The notes: generated by a model from the sequence alone, not told the origin. A stretch of 64,000 nucleotides of DNA from Enterococcus sp. 5H (GCF_028128615.1 NZ_AMDP01000026.1:1-64000), one strand, 5' to 3'; positions 9,828-17,861 are shown, counted from the stretch's first letter. A program made the numbers and translations.

Positions 9828-10013
9828 TTACTTAATTCCGGTTGCTTTTGAAAAGCAAACAATCACTACAAATAGTGTCAATAGAACAGTTATAATATCT
9901 ACAACTGTTTTAATTGCAGAATTATTGGATGTCAGAATAGAGTATATATACCAGAGAGACAAGATTAAAAGTGCTATAGACAAAATTAGATAGAGTGGGG
10001 ATTTGATTTTCAT
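9828..10013 (-). CDS. Small two-TM membrane protein, candidate immunity protein
   Basis: A 61-aa protein made of two hydrophobic segments (about residues 7-27 and 38-55) joined by a short polar loop, ending FSKATGIK. The ATG at 10013 lies behind AAAGGTG; a GTG at 10022 is part of that ribosome site. It is 18 nt downstream of the secreted protein gene at 10032-10532 and in the same operon. Small hydrophobic proteins in this position commonly give self-protection against a bacteriocin. That role is inferred from context only; no family was recognised. Confidence 0.65.
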   Translation of the reverse strand: MKIKSPLYLILSIALLILSLWYIYSILTSNNSAIKTVVDIITVLLTLFVVIVCFSKATGIK

Positions 10014-10031
10014 ATAAATCACCTTTCATCT

Positions 10032-10532
10032 TTATATAAATAGCATAATTGTTTTAGTGACAAAATTTGCTGCCCAAGTTGGCATACCCACAGTTTTACA
10101 TGCATTATAAATCGCGTTTTCCAAAGACCCAGTATAGTGTTCAATCAAATTTAGGAAACCATTGATACCCACGTAACCGCTAATGGTGTTTTTTACACCT
10201 GCTGGTAACTTATTCCAAACTTTTCTGATGGCTTTAACCGCCCAAGTTAGCTTCCCGCGCTGCATGTCAATTTGTTCTACACCATTTATAAAGGTTTTAC
10301 CATTTTCCAAGTAAATACCAGATGGTTCATAGTTGTTGAATGCTTCAATTTCATTTGCATTTAATCCATTTGATTTTAATACAGATTCGTCAATCTGAAA
10401 ATCCGGATCAAACTCTTCTTCGTGACGTTCAGCAGTATCAACAGCCCCAGCAAACGCAATAGCAGTAGGAGAAACGGCAGAACCAACCAAACCTAAAGCA
10501 CAAATTAACACAAGCCCTTTTTTTAAATTCAT
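10032..10532 (-). CDS. Secreted preproprotein, candidate bacteriocin
   Basis: A 166-aa protein with a clear Sec signal peptide (basic MNLKK, hydrophobic core, probable cut near AFAGA at about 30). An acidic stretch follows (about 31-75, rich in Asp and Glu), then from about 93 a basic, tryptophan-containing, amphipathic and increasingly hydrophobic region (KLTWAVKAIRKVWNKLPAG and onward, ending in a very hydrophobic C-terminus). Acidic pro-region plus cationic membrane-active C-terminus is how several Sec-exported bacteriocins are built. The mature region has one cysteine (near NACKTVG). A good promoter precedes it. The family is not recognised; it could be another secreted toxin. Confidence 0.7.
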   Translation of the reverse strand: MNLKKGLVLICALGLVGSAVSPTAIAFAGAVDTAERHEEEFDPDFQIDESVLKSNGLNANEIEAFNNYEPSGIYLENGKTFINGVEQIDMQRGKLTWAVKAIRKVWNKLPAGVKNTISGYVGINGFLNLIEHYTGSLENAIYNACKTVGMPTWAANFVTKTIMLFI

Positions 10533-10582
10533 AACGTTAACCTTCTTTCATTTTTTCTTTCTCATCGCGATAAGTCGTGTAT

Positions 10583-10611
10583 ATTTTACTATATGTAACT
10601 TAAAATGTAAA
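10583..10611 (-). promoter_or_regulatory. Promoter of the bacteriocin-like operon
   Basis: On the minus strand TTTACA, exactly 17 nt, then TAAAAT, about 50 nt before the start codon. Confidence 0.75.
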
Positions 10612-10854
10612 GGCTTTCTAAAAAAAAGAACGTTACTATATAACAGGATAAACAATAACGTTGTTGTTTTCCGCTTCAATGTTGTGCTCTAAATAAATAA
10701 TAAACCTAACATTATAAGGTAGAGCTTTTACTTTTTTCTGGAAATTGTTCATTTTTGCTGGACAACCTTATAAATGCGTCCTTTGAACGATTAAATTCCT
10801 ACCTAGCTGATCCACTATTAATAACGAATCATACTGTGTTACCATTATTTAATC

Positions 10855-10895
10855 CATATAAAAGCCTCCTTACAATAATATACGCAAGGAGGGGA
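10855..10895 (-). terminator. Terminator of the secreted-protein gene at 10904
   Basis: CCTCCTT at 10865-10871 pairs with AAGGAGG at 10886-10892; on the minus strand the stem is followed by CTTTTA. Between here and 10611 (about 240 nt) no gene can be supported. Confidence 0.65.
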
Positions 10896-10903
10896 AAAAA
10901 TTA

Positions 10904-11386
10904 TTATAACCCAACAAAATCAGTTGGATCTTTAGACAACTTGTAATTGTAAACTAATCTATAGTTAATGGATTGAGGAGAAAGGTTCGTTACTCTAGCA
11001 ACAAGATAGTTACTTCCATAATCAATGGCACCCGCAGTGGAAGCAAAATAGTACTCGCTAGAAGACCCTACAATTACATCTTCGGCGATAATGCATTGTC
11101 CATTCGGAGAAAATTGTTCTACTAAGAAGTTTTCTTTTCTAGGATAAGGTACGTCCACATTGAATCTGTAATTTACATGATATCCTGAAACAACTGGTAA
11201 TTTAGGTATTAAAAAGTCAAAAGTCTCAAAAGGTAGTATATATTTTTCCACACTAGCGCTAGAAAAATATGGTTGGAAAGACACTGGTTGCTCATTGGGC
11301 GTAACCTCATCAGCATAACCAATAGTACCTGAAAATAAAAGAACACTAAACAGTAAAGCAGAAAGTACAGCAAATTTCTTTTTCAT
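10904..11386 (-). CDS. Secreted protein of unknown function
   Basis: A 160-aa protein with a standard signal peptide (MKKKFAVLS, hydrophobic core, likely cleavage after GTIGYA near residue 25). The mature part is rich in Tyr, Ser and aromatic beta-strand pattern (SSSEYYFAS, INYRLVYNYKLS) and has one cysteine; it looks like a small beta-rich extracellular domain. No cell-wall anchor was seen. An AAAAGGAGG ribosome site and a strong promoter precede it. Family not recognised. Confidence 0.75.
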   Translation of the reverse strand: MKKKFAVLSALLFSVLLFSGTIGYADEVTPNEQPVSFQPYFSSASVEKYILPFETFDFLIPKLPVVSGYHVNYRFNVDVPYPRKENFLVEQFSPNGQCIIAEDVIVGSSSEYYFASTAGAIDYGSNYLVARVTNLSPQSINYRLVYNYKLSKDPTDFVGL

Positions 11387-11429
11387 AAAAAAGCCTCCTT
11401 TTAATATAAAGTAATATGTTTCAATTAAT

Positions 11430-11458
11430 TATAAAATTTATTTATCTAATTGTAAAAA
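11430..11458 (-). promoter_or_regulatory. Promoter of the secreted-protein gene
   Basis: TTTACA, 17 nt, TATAAT on the minus strand, close to consensus, 44 nt before the start codon. It has the same -35 box and spacing as the bacteriocin-like operon promoter. Confidence 0.8.
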
Positions 11459-11610
11459 ATAAAGAACTAAAATATTGTTTTATTTATCTGATAAATTTGA
11501 TGAATTACTAAAATGAGTTAGATTTGTACGGCGTTTCTCCTGTCTATTTTTCGTTTTAAAGTAGTCTTAGCAGCAACTCAACAACGACAGAAACATTCAT
11601 GACTACACTC

Positions 11611-11640
11611 TATTAACAATTCTGAAACAATTCATAAACA
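11611..11640 (+). promoter_or_regulatory. Direct repeat, candidate response-regulator site 1
   Basis: TATTAACA at 11611-11618 and CATAAACA at 11633-11640 start 22 bp apart, two helical turns. The second copy lies in CAATTCATAAACA, which recurs exactly at 15504-15516. It is upstream of the membrane protein gene that precedes the two-component genes, so it could give autoregulation. The -10 at fixed distance is poor here. Confidence 0.5.
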
Positions 11641-11711
11641 TTTTACACACATTTTTTGCTTAAAATAAAGAAAAACTAATTCAAGTGCGAACTTTGCGAA
11701 AGGGGTACGAG

Positions 11712-12617
11712 ATGCCAACGAAAAAAACGTTGCCCAAGTCTATTCAAAAAATTAAAGATGTCAATAGTAATCTTTCCCAGCAATTTAATAAAAAACATAG
11801 TCGCTCATTGATTTTTGCCGGAGCATCAGGAACTGCCAATATTCTTGTGGGTAGCGGCAAATTAGTATTAGGACTGTTATCATTGTCACTCATAACTTGT
11901 GTCAGCGCCTTTTATATTTTCGGCATGGTATCTGGTAAATATATGATTTTGAAAGGAAGTTTAAAACCAGTTGAAGAGCAGCATCAATACTATCGAATCG
12001 CAGGTGTCATTCTAATTGTAACGAGTTTACTTTATAGTGGCTACTCGTTACGTTTACTGTTTAATCCTGTAACAGTCGTTTATGATATGAATGTAGCATT
12101 AATTATTGCCTTAGTTACATTCATTGAAATAGGAATAGGGATTAGAGGAGTAATCGTAGAATTAAAGAATCATAGTTTACTCATCCATGGACTTAAGATG
12201 ATAAACTTAGCTTCAGCTTTTGTTTCGCTAGTTCTGACACAGACCGCTATTTTATCTTTCAGTGATAGTCAAACGGATCTCCATCCAACTGCCAATGGAT
12301 TATTTGGCGTTTTGATGGGTTTTTGCGCGGCATTTCTTGGTTGTTTAATGCTGATACGTATTCAGAGAATAGATCAAGGAAAACAATATCGTCATCTCTC
12401 GCGAAAAGTAAATAAAATAATAAAAAAAGAAAAATTACTGTGTCAGATTTCAGCATTAAAATATGTAGAAGATGCTAAAGGAAAACCTCAGCTTCAAGTG
12501 AAACTTTTAAATAAAACGTCTAAAGAAGAGTTTCAGATATTGCATGAAAAGGTTAAAATAGAATTAGAAATGGAATTGATACCAATTACCCATAAAGGAG
12601 AGTACCAAGATGATTAA
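11712..12617 (+). CDS. Multi-pass membrane protein of unknown function, first gene of a two-component operon
   Basis: A 301-aa protein with a basic cytosolic N-terminus of about 40 residues, about five to six hydrophobic segments between residues 40 and 220, and a charged, lysine-rich cytosolic tail of about 80 residues. ATG 11712 is behind GAAAGGGG; an upstream GTG at 11685 has no such site. Its 3' end overlaps the response-regulator gene by 8 nt, so the three genes are one translation-coupled unit. It may be a sensor partner or a target. Family not recognised. Confidence 0.7.
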   Translation: MPTKKTLPKSIQKIKDVNSNLSQQFNKKHSRSLIFAGASGTANILVGSGKLVLGLLSLSLITCVSAFYIFGMVSGKYMILKGSLKPVEEQHQYYRIAGVILIVTSLLYSGYSLRLLFNPVTVVYDMNVALIIALVTFIEIGIGIRGVIVELKNHSLLIHGLKMINLASAFVSLVLTQTAILSFSDSQTDLHPTANGLFGVLMGFCAAFLGCLMLIRIQRIDQGKQYRHLSRKVNKIIKKEKLLCQISALKYVEDAKGKPQLQVKLLNKTSKEEFQILHEKVKIELEMELIPITHKGEYQDD

Positions 12618-13281
12618 TATATTAGTTGTAGAAGATGATATCAAATTAAATCAGATTGTTTGTACTTATTTAAATGATAATGGTTATGTTGCTAAAGGGT
12701 GTTTAAATCCAGTTGAAGCGTATGATTTATTGTACAATAGTCTCTATGACTTAATTATTTCTGATATTATGATGCCGGAAGTGGATGGTTTTGAGTTTGC
12801 CCAGACTATTCGTAGTTTGAATCCAACAATCCCGATTCTTTTTATGTCTGCTAAAGATGATATCATGTCTAAACAAAAAGGCTTCAAATTAGGCATTGAT
12901 GATTACATGGTCAAACCAATCAATATGGATGAGTTAATTATGCGGGTTAGTGCTCTTTTACGTCGAGCAAATATTGCTGAAGAGCGAAAATTGGCCGTTG
13001 GGAATTTAGTAATGGATGCAGATGCTGTTTATACTCAGATCAATGGTGAAGAAATCGCAATGACCTTGCGTGAATTTAACATCCTTTATAAATTGCTTTC
13101 TTATCCCAAAAAAACATTTTCAAGAGCCCAGTTGATGGATGAGTTTTGGGGGATGGATAGCTCAACTAGTTTACGTGCAGTAGATGTTTACATAACCAAA
13201 TTAAGAGATAAGTTATCAGAGGGAGAAGGTTTTGAAATTGTTACGGTGAGAGGTCTTGGGTATAAGGCGGTGTTTTCTTAA
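12610..13281 (+). CDS. OmpR/PhoB-family response regulator
   Basis: A 223-aa two-domain regulator. The receiver domain has Glu8/Asp9/Asp10, the phospho-acceptor Asp52 (ISDIMMP), the switch residue Ser80 (FMSAKDD) and Lys102 (VKPIN). The C-terminal winged helix (about 125-222) is OmpR-type and contains the usual RAVDVYITKLRDKL recognition helix. It is translation-coupled to the kinase (TAATG overlap). Direct repeats 22 bp apart upstream of nearby genes are candidate targets. Confidence 0.95.
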   Translation: MINILVVEDDIKLNQIVCTYLNDNGYVAKGCLNPVEAYDLLYNSLYDLIISDIMMPEVDGFEFAQTIRSLNPTIPILFMSAKDDIMSKQKGFKLGIDDYMVKPINMDELIMRVSALLRRANIAEERKLAVGNLVMDADAVYTQINGEEIAMTLREFNILYKLLSYPKKTFSRAQLMDEFWGMDSSTSLRAVDVYITKLRDKLSEGEGFEIVTVRGLGYKAVFS

Positions 13282-14360
13282 TGGATGAGAACGTCAGCGT
13301 TGATCCTCGAGTTAAGTCAAAAGGATCGCCATTTTTTAACTTTATACTAATTTTTATCGGTCTGGGTGCTCTGACAACTGGTCAAATGTTTATTTTGCAA
13401 AACTATTTAGATCATGAGAGTTTGCCAAAAGGATATATAATTGGTATTTTGCTCTATTGGTTTTTCATAGCTATTATTTTGACCCTGTTTATTCAAGGAC
13501 GCTTTAAACGCAATTATCAACAACCGATGAAAGATTTAGCACAGAGCGCGCGTAAAGTAGGAGAAGGTGATTTTTCCGTTTATATTTCACCAAGGCATTT
13601 GCCTGAAAAATGGGATTATATTGATGTTATTTTTGCCGATTTTAATGTGATGGTTGAGGAACTTGGTAGTATCGAAACTTTAAAAACAGATTTTTTTTCG
13701 AATGTTTCTCATGAAATTAAAACACCGTTGTCGGTTATTCAAAATTATGCAGAAGCATTAAAGGTAGAAAACATCACTCCAGAACAAAAAGAGAATTATA
13801 TTGAAACAATTATTGCTTCTTCTGCTAAACTAACTAATTTAATTACAAATATTTTAAAATTGAATAAGCTTGAAAATCAAAAATTACAACCTATTTCTGA
13901 ACCTTATGATCTATGTCGTCAACTAACAGAGTGCGCATTGAGTTATGAAGAGTTGTGGACAGCTAAATCACTTGATTTTGTTGTTGAAATTGAAGATTAT
14001 GCGACTATTGAAGCGGATGCTAGTTTATTAGAAATTGTTTGGAACAATTTGATTTCTAATGCGATTAAATTTTCTGCACCAGAAGGAACTATTACGATGA
14101 AGCAAACTTCAACGGCAAATCAATTAATTGTTTCAATTACTGATAGCGGTCTGGGCATGAATGAAGAGACACTGAAGCGTATGTTTGATAAATTTTATCA
14201 AGGCGATACTTCTCGCTCGACTGAGGGGAACGGGTTAGGATTAGCTCTTGTTTTACGTGTTTTACAATTGATGGATGGCACTATTTCTGCTACTAGTACA
14301 ATTGGTCAAGGAACTACTATTACAGTTAAAATTCCTGTTCGCTATAAAATAAATCATTAA
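13281..14360 (+). CDS. Sensor histidine kinase
   Basis: A 359-aa kinase with two TM segments (about 19-41 and 51-73) separated by only about ten outside residues, so it probably senses within or at the membrane. A HAMP-like linker (about 80-130) leads to the HisKA site, His144 in FSNVSHEIKTPLS. The ATP-binding domain shows N (NNLISNAIKF), G1 (DSGLGM) and G2 (GNGLGLALV) boxes. It is the cognate partner of the preceding regulator. Envelope stress or a membrane-active compound is a likely type of signal (inference). Confidence 0.93.
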   Translation: MDENVSVDPRVKSKGSPFFNFILIFIGLGALTTGQMFILQNYLDHESLPKGYIIGILLYWFFIAIILTLFIQGRFKRNYQQPMKDLAQSARKVGEGDFSVYISPRHLPEKWDYIDVIFADFNVMVEELGSIETLKTDFFSNVSHEIKTPLSVIQNYAEALKVENITPEQKENYIETIIASSAKLTNLITNILKLNKLENQKLQPISEPYDLCRQLTECALSYEELWTAKSLDFVVEIEDYATIEADASLLEIVWNNLISNAIKFSAPEGTITMKQTSTANQLIVSITDSGLGMNEETLKRMFDKFYQGDTSRSTEGNGLGLALVLRVLQLMDGTISATSTIGQGTTITVKIPVRYKINH

Positions 14361-14400
14361 ATGATAGGTGCTGCTATAAGAAAAGTTGGAAGGAGATATT

Positions 14401-14937
14401 ATGAGTCAGATTGTTAAAGAAGGAAAAGATTTTATTGGCTATGAATATAAGGAAATTGTGACAACAAGGCAAAGCGCTTCATTATATATTGACGGTTATA
14501 GTAATTTTGGTTGGGTACCAGACGATAATTTTCAACCTACAGTGACTAAAGGGAGCATGACGATTAAGTTAAAACGAGATCGGAAAATCTTAAATAAAGC
14601 GGAATTAACCCGGCTGCAACGGCATTTTGAATCATGTGTCAATGAACTGGATAAGATTCAAAAATCTGCAACTTTTTCTGCAACTATTTGGTCGATCTTG
14701 ATCGGAATAGTGGGAATTGCATTTATAGCTGGATCGACGTTTGCAGTAACAGCAGATTCCCCAATGATTCTTTTATGTATTATACTAGCGATTCCTGGGT
14801 TTACCTGTTGTGCAATAGCACCAATTGTCTATAAAAAACTTGTCCAAAAAAAAAGTGTTCAAACAGAAAGAATGATGGAGCAAAAATACGATGAAATAGA
14901 CGAAATATGTGAAAAAGGAAATAATTTATTGTTCTAA
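14401..14937 (+). CDS. Two-TM membrane protein, paralogue of the gene at 15576
   Basis: A 178-aa protein: a cytosolic N-terminal domain (about 1-90) with GYEYKEI and NFGW motifs and a basic KLKRDRKI strand, two adjacent TM segments (about 95-145) with GSTFAVT and LAIPG motifs, then a charged tail ending CEKGNNLL. It is similar along its whole length to the protein at 15576-16103. ATG 14401 follows GGAAGGAG, 40 nt behind the kinase, so it is in the same operon. Function unknown; similar proteins occur, as I recall, in gut clostridia near regulators. Confidence 0.75.
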   Translation: MSQIVKEGKDFIGYEYKEIVTTRQSASLYIDGYSNFGWVPDDNFQPTVTKGSMTIKLKRDRKILNKAELTRLQRHFESCVNELDKIQKSATFSATIWSILIGIVGIAFIAGSTFAVTADSPMILLCIILAIPGFTCCAIAPIVYKKLVQKKSVQTERMMEQKYDEIDEICEKGNNLLF

Positions 14938-14986
14938 TTTGAACAATCGCGAAGGTTGTTTAAACGGATACAAAGTGATTTAAGAG

Positions 14987-15025
14987 ATAGTGCTAAAACT
15001 CCAAGAGTTTAGTGCTATTTTTTTT
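14987..15025 (+). terminator. Terminator after the two-component operon
   Basis: ATAG/CTAT and AAACTC/GAGTTT pair with an internal loop between them, followed by eight T. Confidence 0.7.
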
Positions 15026-15037
15026 GAATTAACATAA

Positions 15038-15082
15038 TCGAAACACTTCTTAAGCAAAGCATAAACATATGTCTATTAATAT
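15038..15082 (+). promoter_or_regulatory. Direct repeat and -10, candidate response-regulator site 2
   Basis: TCGAAACA at 15038-15045 and CATAAACA at 15060-15067 start 22 bp apart. A -10-like TAATAT at 15077-15082 begins 10 bp after the second repeat ends, the same distance as at site 3. The repeats cover the -35 position, as for OmpR-family activators. Confidence 0.5.
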
Positions 15083-15127
15083 AAGGACATAAGTTAACTA
15101 ACAAAAAAAGAAATGGAAGTGTTTAAA

Positions 15128-15481
15128 ATGAATTATTTAACTACCACTGATGAACAAGAAAAAATTAAAAACATTCGCAGCCAATACCTAACGAAAGGTG
15201 AAGACAAAGTACTGCAGCTCAAAAAGTTGGATCGCAAAGTTAAACTGCCGGCAAAAGTAACGGCCGGTATTGTTGGAGTAGGCGGTACACTTTTAATGGG
15301 AGCAGGGATGTCAACAATCATGGTTTGGGACAATATGTTTACAGGATTAGCCATGGCAATACCGGGTATGTTAGTAGCTATACTTTCTAGACCGCTGTAT
15401 TCAATGATGCTGAAGCGCAGAAAACAAAGATACACAGAAGAAATCATGATGCTGACAGATGAGTTACTAGATCAGAATTAA
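15128..15481 (+). CDS. Small two-TM membrane protein
   Basis: A 117-aa protein with a charged N-terminal helix (about 1-45), two TM segments (about 49-70 and 75-95, with AIPGM between them) and a basic C-terminal helix ending in TDELL. The layout and the AIPG motif match the proteins at 14401 and 15576, so the three look distantly related. ATG 15128 follows GGAAGTG; the ATG at 15113 has no ribosome site. Relatives are sometimes labelled dihydropteridine reductase in databases, as I recall, but nothing here supports such an enzyme. Confidence 0.7.
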   Translation: MNYLTTTDEQEKIKNIRSQYLTKGEDKVLQLKKLDRKVKLPAKVTAGIVGVGGTLLMGAGMSTIMVWDNMFTGLAMAIPGMLVAILSRPLYSMMLKRRKQRYTEEIMMLTDELLDQN

Positions 15482-15486
15482 CATAA

Positions 15487-15531
15487 CATAAACAAAATTA
15501 AATCAATTCATAAACAAAAAGAATTTATACT
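15487..15531 (+). promoter_or_regulatory. Direct repeat and -10, candidate response-regulator site 3
   Basis: Two exact copies of CATAAACA at 15487-15494 and 15509-15516 start 22 bp apart. TATACT at 15526-15531 follows. This is the best of the three sites. Confidence 0.6.
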
Positions 15532-15575
15532 TGGGTTATCCAATAGAAAGATACTTAAATAAAAAGGAGAGAATA

Positions 15576-16103
15576 ATGATGAGTGACAATCAAGAACAGT
15601 TTGTAGGTTATGAATATGCCGAAGTTACAGTTAAGCGACAAAGGGAATCCATTTACACTGATAATTATCGTAATTTTGGTTGGGAATTGGAAAGAAGTTC
15701 TACACCGTCGAAAGGATCAACATTCGTTACGTTAAAATTCAAACGAAATCGCAAATTACGAAATAAGGCAGAACTATCTCGATTGCAATACCAATTTGAC
15801 CATATTATGGATTCTGTGAAAATGCTAGAACGGTCCAAAATTTTAAAAGCTGCAACATGGGCTTATATCATTGGTGTACTAGGCACAGCTTTTATGGCTG
15901 GTTCAGTTTTCGCTGTTACTTCTGGTCAGATTACGTTATGTGTAGTTCTTGCCATTCCTGGTTTAATTGGTTGGATTGCACCTTATTGGGTATATCGTTC
16001 AATCAATCACCGCAAAATTGATGAGCTTAATCCAGTTATTGATGAAAAATATGATGAACTTTATGAATTATGTGATCAAGCCAATAATTTATTACAGGGG
16101 TAA
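15576..16103 (+). CDS. Two-TM membrane protein, paralogue of the gene at 14401
   Basis: A 175-aa protein with the same parts as the 14401 product: GYEYAEV, NFGWELE and a basic KLRNKAELSRLQ stretch, then TM segments with GSVFAVT and LAIPGLIGW, and a tail ending CDQANNLL. Either ATG at 15576 or at 15579 fits AAGGAGA; the latter has slightly better spacing. It has its own candidate regulated promoter (15487-15531). Function unknown. Confidence 0.75.
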   Translation: MMSDNQEQFVGYEYAEVTVKRQRESIYTDNYRNFGWELERSSTPSKGSTFVTLKFKRNRKLRNKAELSRLQYQFDHIMDSVKMLERSKILKAATWAYIIGVLGTAFMAGSVFAVTSGQITLCVVLAIPGLIGWIAPYWVYRSINHRKIDELNPVIDEKYDELYELCDQANNLLQG

Positions 16104-16180
16104 CCAACATATACTATCTAATTTTAGGTATATAAATAGAATTATTACAATAGATTCAAGCTGAAGAAGGAGGGGGAAAT

Positions 16181-16264
16181 ATGAACAGTACGGTCGTTAC
16201 AATTATTGTATTAGTAGCCATTGTGGCACTTGTAGCATTTGTTGCTAAAAAAATTAAAAAATAA
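16181..16264 (+). CDS. 27-aa single-TM peptide
   Basis: Encodes MNSTVVTIIVLVAIVALVAF and a short basic tail VAKKIKK. A very strong ribosome site (GAAGGAGGGGG) lies 6 nt upstream. Almost the whole peptide is one membrane helix with a positive C-terminus, as in type I toxin or small stress peptides. It is the first of three such frames in a row. Confidence 0.6.
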   Translation: MNSTVVTIIVLVAIVALVAFVAKKIKK

Positions 16265-16420
16265 AAATTTTTCCGAATATATTTACTAGCGATAGCACCA
16301 ACTCCTACTTTTGTAGTAGAGATAGATAATGTACAGTATTAGTCTATATTTACTGCATTTGTAGGATTAATTAGAATGAATAAATAAGATTAAAAATAAA
16401 ATAAGAGAGTAGGAGAGCAG

Positions 16421-16516
16421 ATGACTAGTACTGTGGGAATTGCTATGGTTTTGGGAATTACAGTTGTCGCAATCACTGAATTTACAGTGAATAAAATAAA
16501 AGAAATCTATAAATAG
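16421..16516 (+). CDS. 31-aa single-TM peptide
   Basis: Encodes MTSTVGIAMVLGITVVAITE and a tail FTVNKIKEIYK. The start follows GTAGGAGAG. The first residues (M-x-S-T-V) and the KIK tail match the 27-aa peptide at 16181, so the two probably arose by duplication. Function unknown. Confidence 0.55.
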   Translation: MTSTVGIAMVLGITVVAITEFTVNKIKEIYK

Positions 16517-16563
16517 CCGTATAACTATGGCAAATTGGTTTAGAGAGAAGGGAGGAAAATAGA

Positions 16564-16653
16564 ATGAAAAAAATAGGACTGTCAATTGTATGTTTAAGTA
16601 CGATTATTGTGAGTAGTGTGTTAATCAAAAAAGCATACGAAGCAAAGAACTAA
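16564..16653 (+). CDS. 29-aa single-TM peptide
   Basis: Encodes MKKIGLSIVCLSTIIVSSVL and a tail IKKAYEAKN. GGGAGG is well placed upstream. It is third in the row of very small membrane peptides and differs from the other two by a basic start and one cysteine. Function unknown. Confidence 0.55.
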   Translation: MKKIGLSIVCLSTIIVSSVLIKKAYEAKN

Positions 16654-16734
16654 CCCATTAATTAAAGCAATTTCTATAAGGATTAGCCATGAAAGAATCA
16701 GAAAAAAAGATGGTCAGAGAAAGTAGGAAAGTAT

Positions 16735-17739
16735 ATGAAAAAGACACTCTATTTGGTAACAGGAGCAGCTGGATTTTTAGGAAATAATGTCGTTCATCAA
16801 TTAGTAAAAAGTGGACAACAAGTGAAAGCATTAGTTTTAAAAAATGATCCAGCCGCTAAATACATACCAGCCGAAGCTGAGATCTTTTTTGGTGATATAA
16901 CAGATTTAAATAGTATGAACAAATATTTTGCGGAATCTGAAGATACCGAGTTAATTGTTATTCATTGTGCCAGTTTGGTCACCACTTCCCCAGAAAAAAA
17001 TAAGATAGTCTATGATGTAAATGTAAATGGAACAAAAAACGTCGTAGATTTATGTATTCAAAAGAAAGTGAAAAAATTAGTCTATGTGAGTTCTACAGGA
17101 GCGATTTTAGAAGCCCCACATGGTGAAAAAATCGTGGAGCCACTGACATTTTTCCCAAATCAAGTAATAGGCTACTATGGTGAAACCAAAGCAATAGCTA
17201 CTCAGTATGTTTTTGATAGTGTTAAAAAATCTGATTTGGATGCAACAGTTATTTATCCTTCAGGAATTGCTGGTCCCAATGACAGTGCCTTTGGACCTTT
17301 CTCAAGCTTTATTATTCGCTACTGCAAAGGCGAAATGCCTGTTGGTGTCGCGGGAACATTTAATTCTGTTGACGTCCGTGATTTAGCAACAGCTACTATT
17401 GAAGCAGCTTCTAGAGGTAGAAAAGGCGAAGGCTACATCATTAGTAATGAGCTAGTTGACATGAGACAGATGTTTGATTTAATTAGTGAAAAAAGTGGTG
17501 TAAATAAAGTGAAAATAATCCTTACACCCGAAGAAATGTTGGAAATCTCATCAGTAAATCTAGCAAAAGAACAAGTTGAAACAGATAAAGAAGTATTAAA
17601 ATTTGAACTTTATAATTTAACACGCAACAATTTATTTTCACATGAAAAAGCAAGTAAGGAATTAGACTTTGCTTCAAGACCATTTGAAGAAACAATTCAA
17701 GATACCGTGGATTGGTTGAAAGAAGAAAATAGAATATAG
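16735..17739 (+). CDS. NAD(P)-dependent epimerase/reductase (extended SDR)
   Basis: A 334-aa extended short-chain dehydrogenase of the dihydroflavonol-4-reductase-like group. It has the nucleotide-binding motif TGAAGFLG near residue 9, Asp in FFGDITD, the serine of VSSTGA and the catalytic YxxxK in YYGETK. The substrate cannot be told. It follows the small-peptide cluster by 81 nt and may share its transcript. Confidence 0.85.
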   Translation: MKKTLYLVTGAAGFLGNNVVHQLVKSGQQVKALVLKNDPAAKYIPAEAEIFFGDITDLNSMNKYFAESEDTELIVIHCASLVTTSPEKNKIVYDVNVNGTKNVVDLCIQKKVKKLVYVSSTGAILEAPHGEKIVEPLTFFPNQVIGYYGETKAIATQYVFDSVKKSDLDATVIYPSGIAGPNDSAFGPFSSFIIRYCKGEMPVGVAGTFNSVDVRDLATATIEAASRGRKGEGYIISNELVDMRQMFDLISEKSGVNKVKIILTPEEMLEISSVNLAKEQVETDKEVLKFELYNLTRNNLFSHEKASKELDFASRPFEETIQDTVDWLKEENRI

Positions 17740-17861
17740 GTAAAAAATCAGGCTAAGACTCTATGTTTATAAATTTATTTATTTATGATTACGCATGAAA
17801 TGAAAAAAATCATAGTAATAATTAATTTTATATAAAGTGTTATTTAATTTTATGAAAAGTA

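Noticed and set aside
10755-10946. 63-codon plus-strand frame between the two secreted-protein genes
   Set aside because: It has no ribosome site, it crosses the terminator hairpin and overlaps the end of the minus-strand gene at 10904.
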